From positions 58,901 to 122,900 of the forward strand of contig NZ_FOTM01000011.1 in assembly GCF_900114565.1 (NCBI RefSeq): 64,000 bases of DNA, read 5' to 3'. This DNA comes from Leifsonia sp. CL147 (GTDB lineage Bacteria > Actinomycetota > Actinomycetes > Actinomycetales > Microbacteriaceae). The stretch's first letter is position 1. Each line of letters starts with the position of its first letter. The notes under the pieces were generated by a model. It was not told the origin of the DNA. It made no database searches and saw only the letters and a program-made list of their open reading frames with translations. The position numbers were made by a program, and so were the translations under genes. Positions 8,379 to 17,618 of the stretch are shown in pieces.

Positions 8379-8669
8379 TCACGCGCGACGGAACCAGCGT
8401 CCGCCCACGCGCTCGGTGAGCCTCCAGGAGCCGACGTCGGCGATCGCGCGGAGTCCGGCGACCGTGTGCTCCGCGACGCGGAGGGCCGATTGCACCGTGT
8501 CCTCGGTGAAGCGGACGGTGATCCGCGCCTCCCCGGCCACCACATCCACGCTCGAAGCTTCCACGACGGCGAGCTCGCGGGCCGCCGTCGCCGCGGCGGG
8601 CTCGACGGTTCGGGGATCCACACCCGGGCGGAGACGGCCGACGGCGACGATCACGCGGAAGGAGGGCAC
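8379..8669 (-). CDS. Conserved hypothetical protein (96 aa)
   Basis: A 96-residue protein beginning with a beta-strand pattern (FRVIVAVGRLRPGVDP) and containing a central RITVRFTEDTVQSALRVAEH stretch; it looks like a small alpha/beta fold. No family is recognised. The GTG start is supported by TAGGCT ending 6 bases upstream on the minus strand, the same leaderless promoter seen at many genes here. It is convergent with the peroxidase gene and divergent from the zinc-finger gene. Confidence 0.65.
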   Translation of the reverse strand: MPSFRVIVAVGRLRPGVDPRTVEPAAATAARELAVVEASSVDVVAGEARITVRFTEDTVQSALRVAEHTVAGLRAIADVGSWRLTERVGGRWFRRA

Positions 8670-8766
8670 CGGCTGAGCCTACGCGAGTCGGACCTGCGGA
8701 ATCCGTCCGCGAGGCGTACCCTGACTCGATCAGAGGCACGATCGGGGGATCGGAAGGGGTAGGCGC

Positions 8767-9213
8767 GTGCAGGATGCCCAGATGGAGGAGCGGATGCGGC
8801 CGGATGAGCCGCAGACCGAGGAGCTGACGGTCGTGAGGGACGTGGAAGTCCTCACCCCGGACGAGCGCCTCGAGCTGGAAAGGCTGCTGCGACAACGGCG
8901 AGACGACGATGTCGCCGAGGCGCAGCATTTGGCGGAGTCGCTGGGGCTGCTGCTCGCTTCGCGGTCCGAGTCCACTGCTGACGACGAACACGATCCGGAG
9001 GGACCGACGCTCTCGTCCGAGTGGAGCCGGCTGCATGCTCTGCGGTCGGACGCCGCCCACGACATCGCCGCCGTGGATGCCGCTCTCGAACGCCTGCGCC
9101 TGGACACCTATGGCACCTGCTCGCACTGCGGCGAGCCGATCGGCGTCGACCGCTTGCGGGCGCGGCCGACGGCCGAGCTCTGCATCCGGTGCGCGGTCGC
9201 CGTCGAGAGCTGA
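8767..9213 (+). CDS. TraR/DksA-type C4 zinc finger protein
   Basis: A 148-residue protein with an N-terminal helical region containing ERLELERLLRQRRDDD and a C-terminal C4 zinc finger: Cys118, Cys121, Cys139 and Cys142 in CSHCGEPI...CIRC. DksA-family proteins enter the RNA polymerase secondary channel and tune initiation, with ppGpp in proteobacteria. Here the coiled-coil region is variable, so the exact role is open. The GTG start is preceded by GGAAGGGG, a Shine-Dalgarno-type leader. Confidence 0.85.
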   Translation: MQDAQMEERMRPDEPQTEELTVVRDVEVLTPDERLELERLLRQRRDDDVAEAQHLAESLGLLLASRSESTADDEHDPEGPTLSSEWSRLHALRSDAAHDIAAVDAALERLRLDTYGTCSHCGEPIGVDRLRARPTAELCIRCAVAVES

Positions 9214-9360
9214 CCGGCACCGCTGCTCGCCCATCCGGCCTCGCGCCGAGTTCACGCAGCACGCAGTCGCACGGCCATCGCCGGCGGCGTTCCGTGTCAA
9301 CTGGATGCGCGGCGCAGCGCAGCGGAGCAGGTCGCCCAAGCGGGAAGGCACGCGGCCGGG

Positions 9361-12288
9361 TCAGGGGACGGGTCGCGACGCCAAGTAGACGGCCTCCGTG
9401 CGGCTCGAAGCGCCGACCTTGCGGAGGATGCTCGAGACGTGCACGCTCGCGGTCTTCGCGCTGATGTAGAGGCGCTCGCCGATCTGCTTGTTGCTGAGGC
9501 CCTGCTCGATGAGCGCGAGCACCTGTTCCTCGCGCTCGGTCAGCGGCTGTCCGTGCCCGTTCGCCGCCGACGAGGGCCGACCCGCCGGCTGGGCGGCGAG
9601 CGCGTCGGCGGTCACGACGAGTTGCCGGATGCCGCTGCGCTCGGCCAGCTCGCGCCCCTGGGCGACGAGAGACTCGGCCCGCGACCGCTCGCCCGCGACC
9701 AGCGCGATGCGCGCCGAGCGCAGGAGGACGTAGGGCAGCAGATGAACGGGCGCCAGCGGACCTGCCGCAGCCTCCGTCGCCGTCGCCCAGGCTGTCGCGG
9801 CGAGCGCGAACCGCTCGCCGCGGTCCGCCTCAGCGCACACCGCCGCCCGGGCGGTCGCCAGCTCCGCCTCGACCAGCGGCGCCCAGGCGGAGGCCGTCGG
9901 CCAGCCGCGGCTCCCGTCGAGCACCTCCTCGAGCCGCTCGACCTCGCCCAGCACGTCGAGCCCCGACCCGCGGTCGCCGCGCAGGGCCAGCTCGGCCAGA
10001 GCGCGCGCCGCCGCCGCCAGCACCGGGATGTCGGACCCGGGCATCCGGCGGAAGGGTGCCGCGCCGACGCCGCGCGTCTCCGCCCACGCCCGGTCGAAGT
10101 CGCCGAGCGCGATGGCGACCTCGGCCGAGATACGGGCAAGCGCCAGTCGCGTCTGCTGCTCCAGCTCGGCGAGGGCCAGCAGCGGTGTGCGCAGCCTCCG
10201 CAGCAGGGCATCCGCGCGTTCGGGCTCGCCGTGCCAGATCCACAGCCGGGCACGCTGCAACTGGGCGGTGACGCCGGCCCGATCGTCGAAGCCGAGGGCG
10301 ATGCGCAGCATCTCTTCTGCACGCTCGTACTCGCCGAGGGCGATCAGCGGCTCGGCGGTGTTGGCGGCGAGCCAGACGCCCGTCGTGCGCTCCACTCCGC
10401 GCTCCCGCGCCCGTGCCACGCCGGACTCGGCGAAGCGGAACGCCTCGGCGTACTGACCGACCGAGTTGAGCGCATCCGACATGTTCACCGCGTAGCGCAG
10501 CATCGCACCCGCGTCGCCGGCGGCGAGCTCACCGGCGATCTCGAACTCCGCGAAGCCCTCGTCGATGTGTCCGGATGCCACCAGCGACGATGCGAGGATG
10601 TTGTGCGCGATCGAGCGCAGGCCGGCTGAGGCCTCCTCCGCCTCGGCGATCGCCGCACTCGCCGTCTCGATGGCCGCCTCGAACGACCCCTGCAGCATCC
10701 GCTGGGCCGCGAGCTCGGTCAGCAGGTGTGCGCGGAGGAAGTCGGTGGGGGGCAGCGACCCGGGCGGCACCAGGGTCAGCGCCTCTTCGAAGAGTTCGGC
10801 GGTGCCCGGCCGGTTGAGGTTCGCGATGTACTGCCCTTTGTCCCGCAGCAGCCGCGCCAGGCGGGCCGGCTCGAGGGCGGGCTCCCGGTCCTCCGCCTCG
10901 GCGAGGGCCACTTCGACCAGGGCGAGGGCGCGCTCGCTGTTGCCGGCGTTCCGCAGCGCCGAGGCGGTGAACGCCAGAACGGCGACACGGTCGCGTCCGC
11001 TCAGCTCCTCGGCGTCGGGGATGCGATCCCACAGCTCCAGGACGCGGTCGCCCATCGCCGCGGCCGTCGCGTAGGCGTAGGAGCGCTTCGCCTCATCCAT
11101 CGCCTCGAGGGAGGCGAGGAACGCGCGGCGGATGTCGTGCGCCGCCAGCCAGTGCGCCGACAGCTGGACGGCCGAGCGCTGCGTGCTCGCCTCGAGCGCC
11201 TCCGCGTAGCGGGCATGGAAGCGCGTGCGCTCCCCCGGCAGCAGATCGGCGTGGATCGCTTCGCGCACCAGGGCGTGGCGGAACGAGTACTCCGTGGAGT
11301 CGGCGGTGAGCAGGTTCGCCGTGACGGCTTCGCGCGCTGCCGCATCCAGTTCGTCCGGCGACCCGTCGAACACGCCGGCGAGCAGTTCGTGCGTCACGCA
11401 GACTCCGCCGGCTGCGAGCACGCGCAACAGGCGCTGCGCCGGCTCGCTCAGCCATTCGAAGCGCGTCAGCACCAGCTCGCGGAGGGTCTCGGGCAGGTCG
11501 TCGCCCGAGCGGAGCCCGTCGATCCCGACCAGCTCCTCGACGAAGAACGGAACGCCCTCGCTCAGCTCTGCCACGCGCTGCAGCGACGCGGCGTCGGGCG
11601 TGCGGCCAAGCAGTTCCTCCACCAGCTCCGCGACCTGCTCGAGGCCGAGGCGGGCCAGCTCCCACCGGGTCACCCGGCGCGTCCGGTCGAGCTCGGGAAG
11701 CCAGGAGCGCAGGATGTGCCCGCGCGGAACCTCCTCGCTCCGGTAGGTGAGCAGCACCAGGATGCGGCCGCCCTCGGACATCCGCACGATGAAGCGAAGC
11801 AGTTCGAGCGTGGAGCGATCGGCCCACTGCAGGTCTTCGATGCCGAGGATCACCGGTCGTTCCACCGAGATCTTCTCCAGCAGCACGGTGACCAGTTCAT
11901 ACAACCGCTCTGCGCCGGTCCGCGGCGGCAGCGCCGACTCGTCGGCCAGCTCCGGAAGCAGCGCCGAGAGCACTCCGGCTCCCGAGCCGGCCGCCTCCAG
12001 CACCCGCTCGAGCCCGACCGTCTGGATGAGACGCCGCAGCACGGCCGCGAAGGGCGCGTACGGCGCGCCCTCATCTCCCAGATCGACGCACCGGCCGAGC
12101 AGGACCATCGCCGACGGCTCCCGCTCGGCGAGGAACTCCTCCAGCAGCCGGGACTTCCCGATGCCGGCCTCTCCCCCGATCACGACCGTGCGCGGCTCAC
12201 CGGCGGCCGCCGCACGCAACTCGTCGCGCAGCGCCGCCAGGTCGGGCTCCCGCCCGACCAGAGTGTGGCTCGACGCCGATGATCGCAT
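9361..12288 (-). CDS. LAL-type LuxR transcriptional regulator with AAA ATPase domain
   Basis: A 975-residue LuxR-family regulator. An N-terminal AAA/STAND ATPase domain starts LVGREPDL and has Walker A GGEAGIGKS near residue 38; a long TPR-rich middle follows, and the last ~65 residues form a LuxR HTH (LTEREEQVLALIEQGLSNKQIGERLYIS...). Such proteins are ligand- or partner-gated activators. The frame could extend 23 codons upstream, but the ATG at 12288 is preferred because homology to VGRE starts directly after it and CACGAT ends 6 bases upstream. The target is unknown; adjacent genes are not in a cluster. Confidence 0.88.
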   Translation of the reverse strand: MRSSASSHTLVGREPDLAALRDELRAAAAGEPRTVVIGGEAGIGKSRLLEEFLAEREPSAMVLLGRCVDLGDEGAPYAPFAAVLRRLIQTVGLERVLEAAGSGAGVLSALLPELADESALPPRTGAERLYELVTVLLEKISVERPVILGIEDLQWADRSTLELLRFIVRMSEGGRILVLLTYRSEEVPRGHILRSWLPELDRTRRVTRWELARLGLEQVAELVEELLGRTPDAASLQRVAELSEGVPFFVEELVGIDGLRSGDDLPETLRELVLTRFEWLSEPAQRLLRVLAAGGVCVTHELLAGVFDGSPDELDAAAREAVTANLLTADSTEYSFRHALVREAIHADLLPGERTRFHARYAEALEASTQRSAVQLSAHWLAAHDIRRAFLASLEAMDEAKRSYAYATAAAMGDRVLELWDRIPDAEELSGRDRVAVLAFTASALRNAGNSERALALVEVALAEAEDREPALEPARLARLLRDKGQYIANLNRPGTAELFEEALTLVPPGSLPPTDFLRAHLLTELAAQRMLQGSFEAAIETASAAIAEAEEASAGLRSIAHNILASSLVASGHIDEGFAEFEIAGELAAGDAGAMLRYAVNMSDALNSVGQYAEAFRFAESGVARARERGVERTTGVWLAANTAEPLIALGEYERAEEMLRIALGFDDRAGVTAQLQRARLWIWHGEPERADALLRRLRTPLLALAELEQQTRLALARISAEVAIALGDFDRAWAETRGVGAAPFRRMPGSDIPVLAAAARALAELALRGDRGSGLDVLGEVERLEEVLDGSRGWPTASAWAPLVEAELATARAAVCAEADRGERFALAATAWATATEAAAGPLAPVHLLPYVLLRSARIALVAGERSRAESLVAQGRELAERSGIRQLVVTADALAAQPAGRPSSAANGHGQPLTEREEQVLALIEQGLSNKQIGERLYISAKTASVHVSSILRKVGASSRTEAVYLASRPVP

Positions 12289-12373
12289 GGCCTCATCGTG
12301 CCACGAGCCACCGACATCCGGTGCCCCCGGATGGACCGCTTCGCCGACGGCAGACACGCCGCCGGCGGAGCCG

Positions 12374-12622
12374 TCATCGGCCGGCGTGGGCCAGCTCCCG
12401 CTCCTGCGACGCGGACGCCTCGGACCCGGGCGTCACCGCCTCACCGTTCGGGGTGTGCGCCTCAACCGTGCCCGCCCCGGACGCCGCCGGCCGCAGCGCG
12501 CGCCCGGCCGACCGCAGCCAGCGGCCGTGCTCCCGCACCTGCCGCGCCTGCTCGCGCTCCCGCTCCTGGCGCTCGGCCTCCGCGGCCCACATCCGCGTGT
12601 TCGCGAACTCGTCGATCAGCAT
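12374..12622 (-). CDS. Small hypothetical protein (82 aa)
   Basis: An 82-residue protein starting MLIDEFANTRMWAAEAERQ, with a charged helix rich in Glu/Arg that may form a coiled coil, then an Ala/Gly-rich tail. No family is recognised. It is accepted because the start codon is preceded by AAGGGGAG at good distance (7 bases to this ATG, 4 to the one just before) and the N-terminus reads like real protein; the low-complexity tail is less convincing. It lies upstream of the LAL regulator on the same strand and diverges from the FMN reductase gene. Confidence 0.5.
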   Translation of the reverse strand: MLIDEFANTRMWAAEAERQEREREQARQVREHGRWLRSAGRALRPAASGAGTVEAHTPNGEAVTPGSEASASQERELAHAGR

Positions 12623-12801
12623 CATCCTGCTCCCCTTCATCCTCGCCTGCGGCTCTCGCGCCGCTTTCGGCGATGACCTCAGCCTGCTCGCTAAGGCCCC
12701 CTCCGGACATCGGGAAGATGCCCTATTCCCGCCCCGCCGCGGGCCTGCGCGAGGGCATGAGGGGCTTCACTCCTCCCTAGGCCTGGGGCAGCATGGCACT
12801 C

Positions 12802-13395
12802 ATGGCGACGATCAACGAACTCCAGCCTCCGTACCGCGTCGGCTACGTCGTGGGGAGCCTCTCCGCGAAGTCCGTGAACCGCATCCTTTCGAGAGCCCTG
12901 CTGCGGCTGGCACCCGCCGATCTCCAGTTCACCGAGATCCCGATCGGCGGGTTGCCGCTCTACAACCGGGACTTCGACAGCGACTACCCGCCCGAGGCCC
13001 GCGAGTTCAAAGCCCTGATCGCTGAGCAGGATGCGCTGCTCTTCATCACGCCGGAATACAACCGGGGCATCCCGGGTGCGCTGAAGAACGCGATCGACTG
13101 GGCGAGCCGTCCGTATGGCGAGAACGTGATCGCGCGCAAGGCGACCGCCGTGATCGGGGCCTCCACGGGCCAGATCGGGACGGCCGTCGCGCAGCAGCAG
13201 CTGCGCAGCGTCCTCGGCTTCCTGCAGGCGCCGCAGATGAACGCGCCGGAGGCTTACATCTGGATGCGCCCCGGGCTGATCCAGGAGGACGGCACGGTCA
13301 CCGAGGCCGGGACGGAAGACTTCCTCCGCGGTTTCATGAATGCCTTCTTCGAGTACATCGAGCGCGTGCTCACCGTGGTGCCGAGCGCACCGTGA
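12802..13395 (+). CDS. NADPH-dependent FMN reductase family protein
   Basis: A 197-residue flavodoxin-fold reductase. The FMN phosphate loop is GSLSAKSVNR near residue 17 and the second flavin loop is TPEYNRGIPGALKNAIDW near residue 80, both family hallmarks (chromate/azo/quinone reductase type). It likely transfers electrons from NADPH to quinones or FMN. An ATG three codons upstream (12793) is possible, but CAGCAT ends 7 bases before 12802, matching the leaderless pattern of the neighbours. The stop overlaps the next gene by 4 bases. Confidence 0.9.
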   Translation: MATINELQPPYRVGYVVGSLSAKSVNRILSRALLRLAPADLQFTEIPIGGLPLYNRDFDSDYPPEAREFKALIAEQDALLFITPEYNRGIPGALKNAIDWASRPYGENVIARKATAVIGASTGQIGTAVAQQQLRSVLGFLQAPQMNAPEAYIWMRPGLIQEDGTVTEAGTEDFLRGFMNAFFEYIERVLTVVPSAP

Positions 13396-13814
13396 GGCTG
13401 CAGGACGAGGGAGGCGAGCGCAGCATCGAGCTGCGCCCGACCGCCCTTCAGCCGGACGACGACCGGGTGCTCGCCGAGGTCGCCGTGGACGACGGCGCCC
13501 GCCGCTGGTCGCTCACGGACTCCCCGTGCCTCACCCGGGACGAAGCACGGGACCTGGCCGCATGGCTGGCCGGAATCGCGGAGGATGCGACGGCGGCCGC
13601 CGATGAGTGGACCTCCCTGACGTTCTCGTCGAACGTGCTCTCGATGAGCGGCCACCGCATCCCGGGCGGCACCGTGGAGCTGCGGATCGCGGTGCTCAGG
13701 ATGCGCGCCTCCGACGACCGGACGGCCGACGTCGTCGTCGGCCTGCGCACCCCGCAGGCCGCGGTCAGCGCCGCCGCCCGCGACCTCCTCGCCGGCCTCG
13801 ACGCCCTCCGCTGA
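13392..13814 (+). CDS. Conserved hypothetical protein coupled to the FMN reductase
   Basis: A 140-residue protein whose GTG start overlaps the TGA of the FMN reductase gene (GTGA), so translation is coupled. Strand-rich sequence with WSLTDSPCLTRDEARDLAAWL and TVELRIAVLRM; it resembles small WapI-type or hypothetical proteins but I cannot assign it. The pairing suggests a role with the reductase. It is followed by a short tandem repeat and a convergent aldo/keto reductase gene. Confidence 0.7.
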   Translation: MRLQDEGGERSIELRPTALQPDDDRVLAEVAVDDGARRWSLTDSPCLTRDEARDLAAWLAGIAEDATAAADEWTSLTFSSNVLSMSGHRIPGGTVELRIAVLRMRASDDRTADVVVGLRTPQAAVSAAARDLLAGLDALR

Positions 13815-13815
13815 C

Positions 13816-13871
13816 GCGCTCGCGAGGCGCGCTCGCGATGCGCGCTCGCGAGGCGCGCTCGCGAGGCGCGC
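13816..13871. repeat. Short tandem GCGCTCGCGAGGC repeat
   Basis: Four to five copies of a 13-14-bp GCGCTCGCGAGGC unit, itself containing the palindrome CTCGCGAG, fill the space between two convergent genes. It may form hairpins but has no T-run. Confidence 0.7.
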
Positions 13872-13889
13872 AGACAGCACGCAGCGCGG

Positions 13890-14921
13890 TCAGCGACCGC
13901 CCTCGGGCTTGCGGTGACGCTGCTGGACGGCCTGCTGTCCGTAGGGGTAGACCTCCGTGCGCGGGGTGCTCGCCGCATCCAGCCGGGAGCGCTGCTCGTC
14001 GGTCAGCTCCAGGCCGGCGGCACCGAGATCGTCCTCCAGCTGCTCGACCGTGCGGGCGCCCAGGATGACGGAGGTCACCGCCGGGCGGTCGCTCAGCCAC
14101 GCCAGCGAGACCTGCGACGCCGATGCGCCCGTCTCGCGCGCCACCGCATCCACGGCGTCGATGATCTCCCACGTGTGCGGGTCCGCGTTCCGCGCCTCCC
14201 ACGCCTCCATGCCGCGGGCCGGGTTCTCGCCGAGGCGCGTGGCGCCCGTCGGCGGTTCGTCGCGGCGGTACTTCCCGCTCAGCCAGCCGCCCGCGAGCGG
14301 CGACCAGGGCAGCAGGCCGACGCCCGCATCCAGAGCCGCCGGCACCACCTCGTGCTCGATGCCGCGCACGATGAGGCTGTACTGCGGCTGCAGCGTGACC
14401 GGGGGCGCCCAGCCGTTGGCGCGGGCGACGTGCACGGCCTTGGTGAGCTGCCAGCCGAGGTAGTTCGAGAAGCCGTAGTACGAGATCTTGCCCGCGGTGA
14501 CGGCGTCGTCGAGGAACCGCAGCGTCTCCTCGATCGGCGTCAGCGCATCCCAGGCGTGCAGCTGGTAGAGGTCGATGTGCTCGACGCCGAGGCGACGGAG
14601 GGAGGCGTCGAGCGCGTTCCGCAGGTGCGTGCGGGAGAGTCCGAGGTCGTTCGGCCCGGCTCCCATCGGGAAGCGGCCCTTCGTCGCGATCACGATGCCA
14701 TCGCGGCGGCCGTGGTGCCGGCCCAGCCAGCGGCCGATGATCGACTCCGACGCGCCCGACGAGTACACGTCGGCGGTGTCGATGAAGTTGCCGCCGGCGT
14801 CGAGGTACCGCTCCAGGATGGCGTGCGAGGTGCGCTCGTCGGCCTCCGCTCCGAAGGTCATGGTGCCGAGGGCGAACTCCGACACGATCGTTCCGCTGTT
14901 TCCGAGGTTGCGTGGGTCCAT
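13890..14921 (-). CDS. Aldo/keto reductase
   Basis: A 343-residue NADPH-dependent (beta/alpha)8 oxidoreductase. The N-terminus MDPRNLGNSGTIVSEFALGTMTFG, the catalytic DTADVYSSGASE (Asp and Tyr), the Lys in ATKGRF and the His in YQLHAWD are all in place. Reduces aldehydes or ketones; the substrate is unknown. Start ATG lies 6 bases after a TAGTTT hexamer. A second aldo/keto reductase (40303-41283) is encoded elsewhere in the window. Confidence 0.92.
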   Translation of the reverse strand: MDPRNLGNSGTIVSEFALGTMTFGAEADERTSHAILERYLDAGGNFIDTADVYSSGASESIIGRWLGRHHGRRDGIVIATKGRFPMGAGPNDLGLSRTHLRNALDASLRRLGVEHIDLYQLHAWDALTPIEETLRFLDDAVTAGKISYYGFSNYLGWQLTKAVHVARANGWAPPVTLQPQYSLIVRGIEHEVVPAALDAGVGLLPWSPLAGGWLSGKYRRDEPPTGATRLGENPARGMEAWEARNADPHTWEIIDAVDAVARETGASASQVSLAWLSDRPAVTSVILGARTVEQLEDDLGAAGLELTDEQRSRLDAASTPRTEVYPYGQQAVQQRHRKPEGGR

Positions 14922-14968
14922 ACTGCGAAACTAGCCCCGTTCCGCAGGCGTGCGTATCGTGAGCGGAC

Positions 14969-15487
14969 GTGAGGCTCCTCCTGATCTCCGACACCCACAT
15001 CCCGAAGCGCGCCCGATCGCTGCCCGCCCCGGTGCTGGACGAAGTGGATGCGGCCGACGTCGTCATCCACGCCGGCGACTGGGTGGATGCGGCGACTCTC
15101 GACCTTCTGGAGCAGCGGTCGCGCCGCCTGGTCGGCGTCTACGGCAACAACGACGGGCCGGAGCTGCGCCGGCGGCTGCCGGAGGTGGCGGAGACCACGC
15201 TCGAGGGGGTCCGGTTCGCAGTCGTGCACGAGACCGGGCCGGCGACCGGCCGCGAACTGCGGTGCGAGCGGGACTTCCCGGAGGCGGACGTGCTCGTCTT
15301 CGGGCACTCGCACATTCCGTGGGACACGGTGAGCCCGCGCGGCCTGCGCCTGCTGAACCCCGGCTCGCCCACGGACCGGCGGCGCCAGCCGGAGTGCACG
15401 TATCTGCGGGTCGAAGTGGTGGATGGGCGGCTCGCCGCGGTGACGCTCGTTCCCGTCGACCGGGCGGCGGGGGCGGCGCCCGGCTGA
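14969..15487 (+). CDS. YfcE-type metallophosphoesterase
   Basis: A 172-residue phosphodiesterase of the YfcE/MJ0936 type. Metal-binding motifs are in order: ISDTHIPKRA (Asp, His), HAGDW (Asp), YGNNDGPE (Asn), VHETG and GHSHIPW (His pairs), so the binuclear metal site is complete. Acts on phosphodiesters, physiological substrate unknown. Start GTG follows TATCGT by 8 bases. Divergent from the aldo/keto reductase; its stop codon lies inside the first TGACGCGTCA repeat. Confidence 0.88.
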   Translation: MRLLLISDTHIPKRARSLPAPVLDEVDAADVVIHAGDWVDAATLDLLEQRSRRLVGVYGNNDGPELRRRLPEVAETTLEGVRFAVVHETGPATGRELRCERDFPEADVLVFGHSHIPWDTVSPRGLRLLNPGSPTDRRRQPECTYLRVEVVDGRLAAVTLVPVDRAAGAAPG

Positions 15488-15601
15488 CGCGTCAGGCGTG
15501 CGGCGGTGGCGACGCCCGGCTGACGCGTCAGGCGTGCGGCGGGAGCGGTGCCCGGCTGACGCGTCGGCGTCCGGCGGGGGCGGTGCCCGGTTGACGCGTC
15601 A
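15478..15601. repeat. Four 35/36-bp repeats with TGACGCGTCA palindromes
   Basis: Units begin at 15478, 15514, 15550 and 15585 with GCCCGGCTGACGCGTC. The 10-bp palindrome TGACGCGTCA is intact in units one, two and four and degenerate in unit three. The first palindrome (15485-15494) supplies the TGA of the phosphoesterase gene; the last (15592-15601) supplies, on the other strand, the TGA of the convergent methyltransferase gene. Confidence 0.85.
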
Positions 15602-17206
15602 GGCGCGCAGGAAGCCGTCCACGAGGAGGCCGCGGACGGCGGGGAGCAGTTCGCTGCGCAGGGCGTCCTCATCCACTTCGAGCAGCTGCGCGAGTGCCGC
15701 GACGATGGCGCCGACGGACAGTTCGCCGTCGCAGGCTCCGACGAGGGCGGCGAGCCCCGTGCCCGCCGAGACGACGCGCCCGAAGGCGCCGCCCTGACGC
15801 AGCAGGATCGCAGTCGGCGAGTCCGCGCCCGGCCACAGGTGCCGCTCCTCGGTCACGTCGCCCGCGAGGACGGGCCGCAACCGGGCGAGGGCGTCGTCGT
15901 CGAGAGCGGCCTGCAGGTCGTGCGCCACGAGCGCCTCACCCAGGTGCACGCCGAGGCCGGCCTCGTTCGCGCCGACGGGCCCGTGCAGGCGCTCGAACCT
16001 GCGCAGCGTCGGCACCGCATCCATCCATCCGGCCGGGCCGCCGTCCGGGGCCCGGTCCGGGCCACTGTCCGCGTCCCGACCGGGCACCGCATCCACCCGC
16101 CGCAGCAGCAGGTAGCCGAAGCCGACCGAGCGGACGTCGCGGCCCTCGAAGTCCTCCAGCCAGGCCCCGAGCAGACGGTCGAACGCGGGCGTGCCCGGGC
16201 GGGTGCCGCCGTCGCGGATCCAGGTCTCGGCGTACCGGACGGCATCCTCCACGTCCCGCTCGATCACCCAGGCGTCGAGCGGGACGATGGAGGCATCCAC
16301 CCACTCCCGGACGCGCGCCAGCCCGTCGCCCGCGCAGCGGTACTCCCAGTTGCCGAGCAGCTGGGCGACGCCGCCCGGAGCCAGGTGGGTGCCGCATCCA
16401 CTCACGAACGAGGCGACCAGGCCGTCGCCGACCATCCCTCCGTCGCGGTACTCGTAGGCGGGGACGCCCTCCACGCGCGGGGTGATGACGAACGGCGGGT
16501 TGGACACGATGTGGTCGAACCGCTCCCCGGCGACGGGCTCGAACATGCTCCCGAGACGCAGCTCCACGCCGTCGATCTCGTTGAGTGCCAGGTTCAGCGC
16601 GGCGAGGCGCAGCGCCCGCGGCGAGATGTCGGTGGCGACGACCCGGCGCGCGTGCCGGGCGGCGTGCATGGCCTGGATGCCGCATCCCGTCCCCAGATCG
16701 AGGACGCTCTCGACAGGATCCTGCAGCATGAGCCCGCTGAGGGTGAGGGAGGCGCCGCCGACGCCGAGCACGTGATCCTCGGGGAGGGGTCCGCCGAGGA
16801 CGAGCTCGCCGAGGTCGGAGACGATCCACCACTCGGCGGGACCGGCCGCATCCACGAACGCGTACGGGCGCAGGTCGACGGCCGCGGAGATCGTGCCGGA
16901 CGCGTCGTCCAGGGTGACGAGCCCCAGCGCGACCGCTCCCTCGACGCCGAGAGCCGGCAGTGCGGCCGCGGCCGCGTCCGCGGCGACCGGCAGGCCGAGC
17001 ACGAACAGGCGGGCCAGCGTCGCGAGGGCGGACGGCTCGCGCCGGGCCAGCGCCCGCTCGGCCGGGACGCGCTGCCCCCGGTGCAGCGCCTCGGCGGCCT
17101 CCTCGCCCCACAGCCGCATCAGCGCGTCGACGGACAGGCCCGCCGCGAGCAGGTCGGAGCGGAGATCCGGGATGCGGTCGGCGGCGGGAGGAGCGGAGTC
17201 GGTCAT
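15599..17206 (-). CDS. Class I SAM-dependent methyltransferase (RsmC/HemK-like catalytic domain)
   Basis: A 535-residue protein. An N-terminal ~150 residues of DUF7059 type precede a Rossmann methyltransferase core with SAM motif VLDLGTGCGIQAMHAARHA and the catalytic NPPF (VSNPPFVITPRVEG) typical of N-methyltransferases acting on amides or bases; a C-terminal winged-helix-like extension follows. Target is unknown; it may modify a ribosomal or release-factor residue or rRNA. Upstream in-frame Ala-Thr-Gly-Gly repeats come from a 15-bp minisatellite and are not coding: the ATG at 17206 follows TTCAAT by 6 bases. Its stop lies in a repeat palindrome. Confidence 0.85.
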   Translation of the reverse strand: MTDSAPPAADRIPDLRSDLLAAGLSVDALMRLWGEEAAEALHRGQRVPAERALARREPSALATLARLFVLGLPVAADAAAAALPALGVEGAVALGLVTLDDASGTISAAVDLRPYAFVDAAGPAEWWIVSDLGELVLGGPLPEDHVLGVGGASLTLSGLMLQDPVESVLDLGTGCGIQAMHAARHARRVVATDISPRALRLAALNLALNEIDGVELRLGSMFEPVAGERFDHIVSNPPFVITPRVEGVPAYEYRDGGMVGDGLVASFVSGCGTHLAPGGVAQLLGNWEYRCAGDGLARVREWVDASIVPLDAWVIERDVEDAVRYAETWIRDGGTRPGTPAFDRLLGAWLEDFEGRDVRSVGFGYLLLRRVDAVPGRDADSGPDRAPDGGPAGWMDAVPTLRRFERLHGPVGANEAGLGVHLGEALVAHDLQAALDDDALARLRPVLAGDVTEERHLWPGADSPTAILLRQGGAFGRVVSAGTGLAALVGACDGELSVGAIVAALAQLLEVDEDALRSELLPAVRGLLVDGFLRA

Positions 17207-17618
17207 CCCTCCATTGAAACCCATGCGCGGCGGCGGCGCGGCCGCGGCGCCGCCGGTCGCGGCGCCGCCGGTCGCGGCGCCGCCGGTCGCGGCGCCGCCG
17301 GTCGCGGCGCCGGCCGCGACTGCGCCCTCCCGGAACGACTGCGCCCCGGCGAGCACGCGCACACGTTCCGAACCGCAGCAATCGCCGCCGCGCCAGGCCG
17401 CGACTGCCCGTGCCCGGAATGTCTGCGCCGAGGGCGCGTCGCCGGCCGCAGCGCCGGCGGTGACTGCGCCCTCCCGGAACGACTACGCCCCGGCGAGCAC
17501 GCGCAGACGTTCCGAACCGCAGCAGTCGCCCCGGCACCCGGCCCCCGGCGTGCGGCGCGCGGCGCCGGCGCGGCGCGGCCCCGACCGCCTCAGGCGTGCG
17601 TGGGGGCACAATGGGGCT
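17207..17618. repeat. Non-coding spacer with GC minisatellite and duplicated ~65-bp element
   Basis: About 410 bases between divergent genes. A 15-bp unit GCGGCGCCGCCGGTC is repeated four times (about 17242-17315). Then two copies of a ~65-bp element starting ACTGCGCCCTCCCGGAACGA occur at about 17329-17392 and 17463-17528; each contains CGGAACG and CGTTCCG as inverted arms around a central GC-rich loop. A third, degenerate copy lies between them. The last ~85 bases hold the promoter for acyP. No gene is seen. Confidence 0.8.

Noticed and set aside
12289..12357. Upstream 23-codon extension of the LAL regulator
   Set aside because: It lacks homology, and a -10 hexamer ends six bases before the internal ATG.
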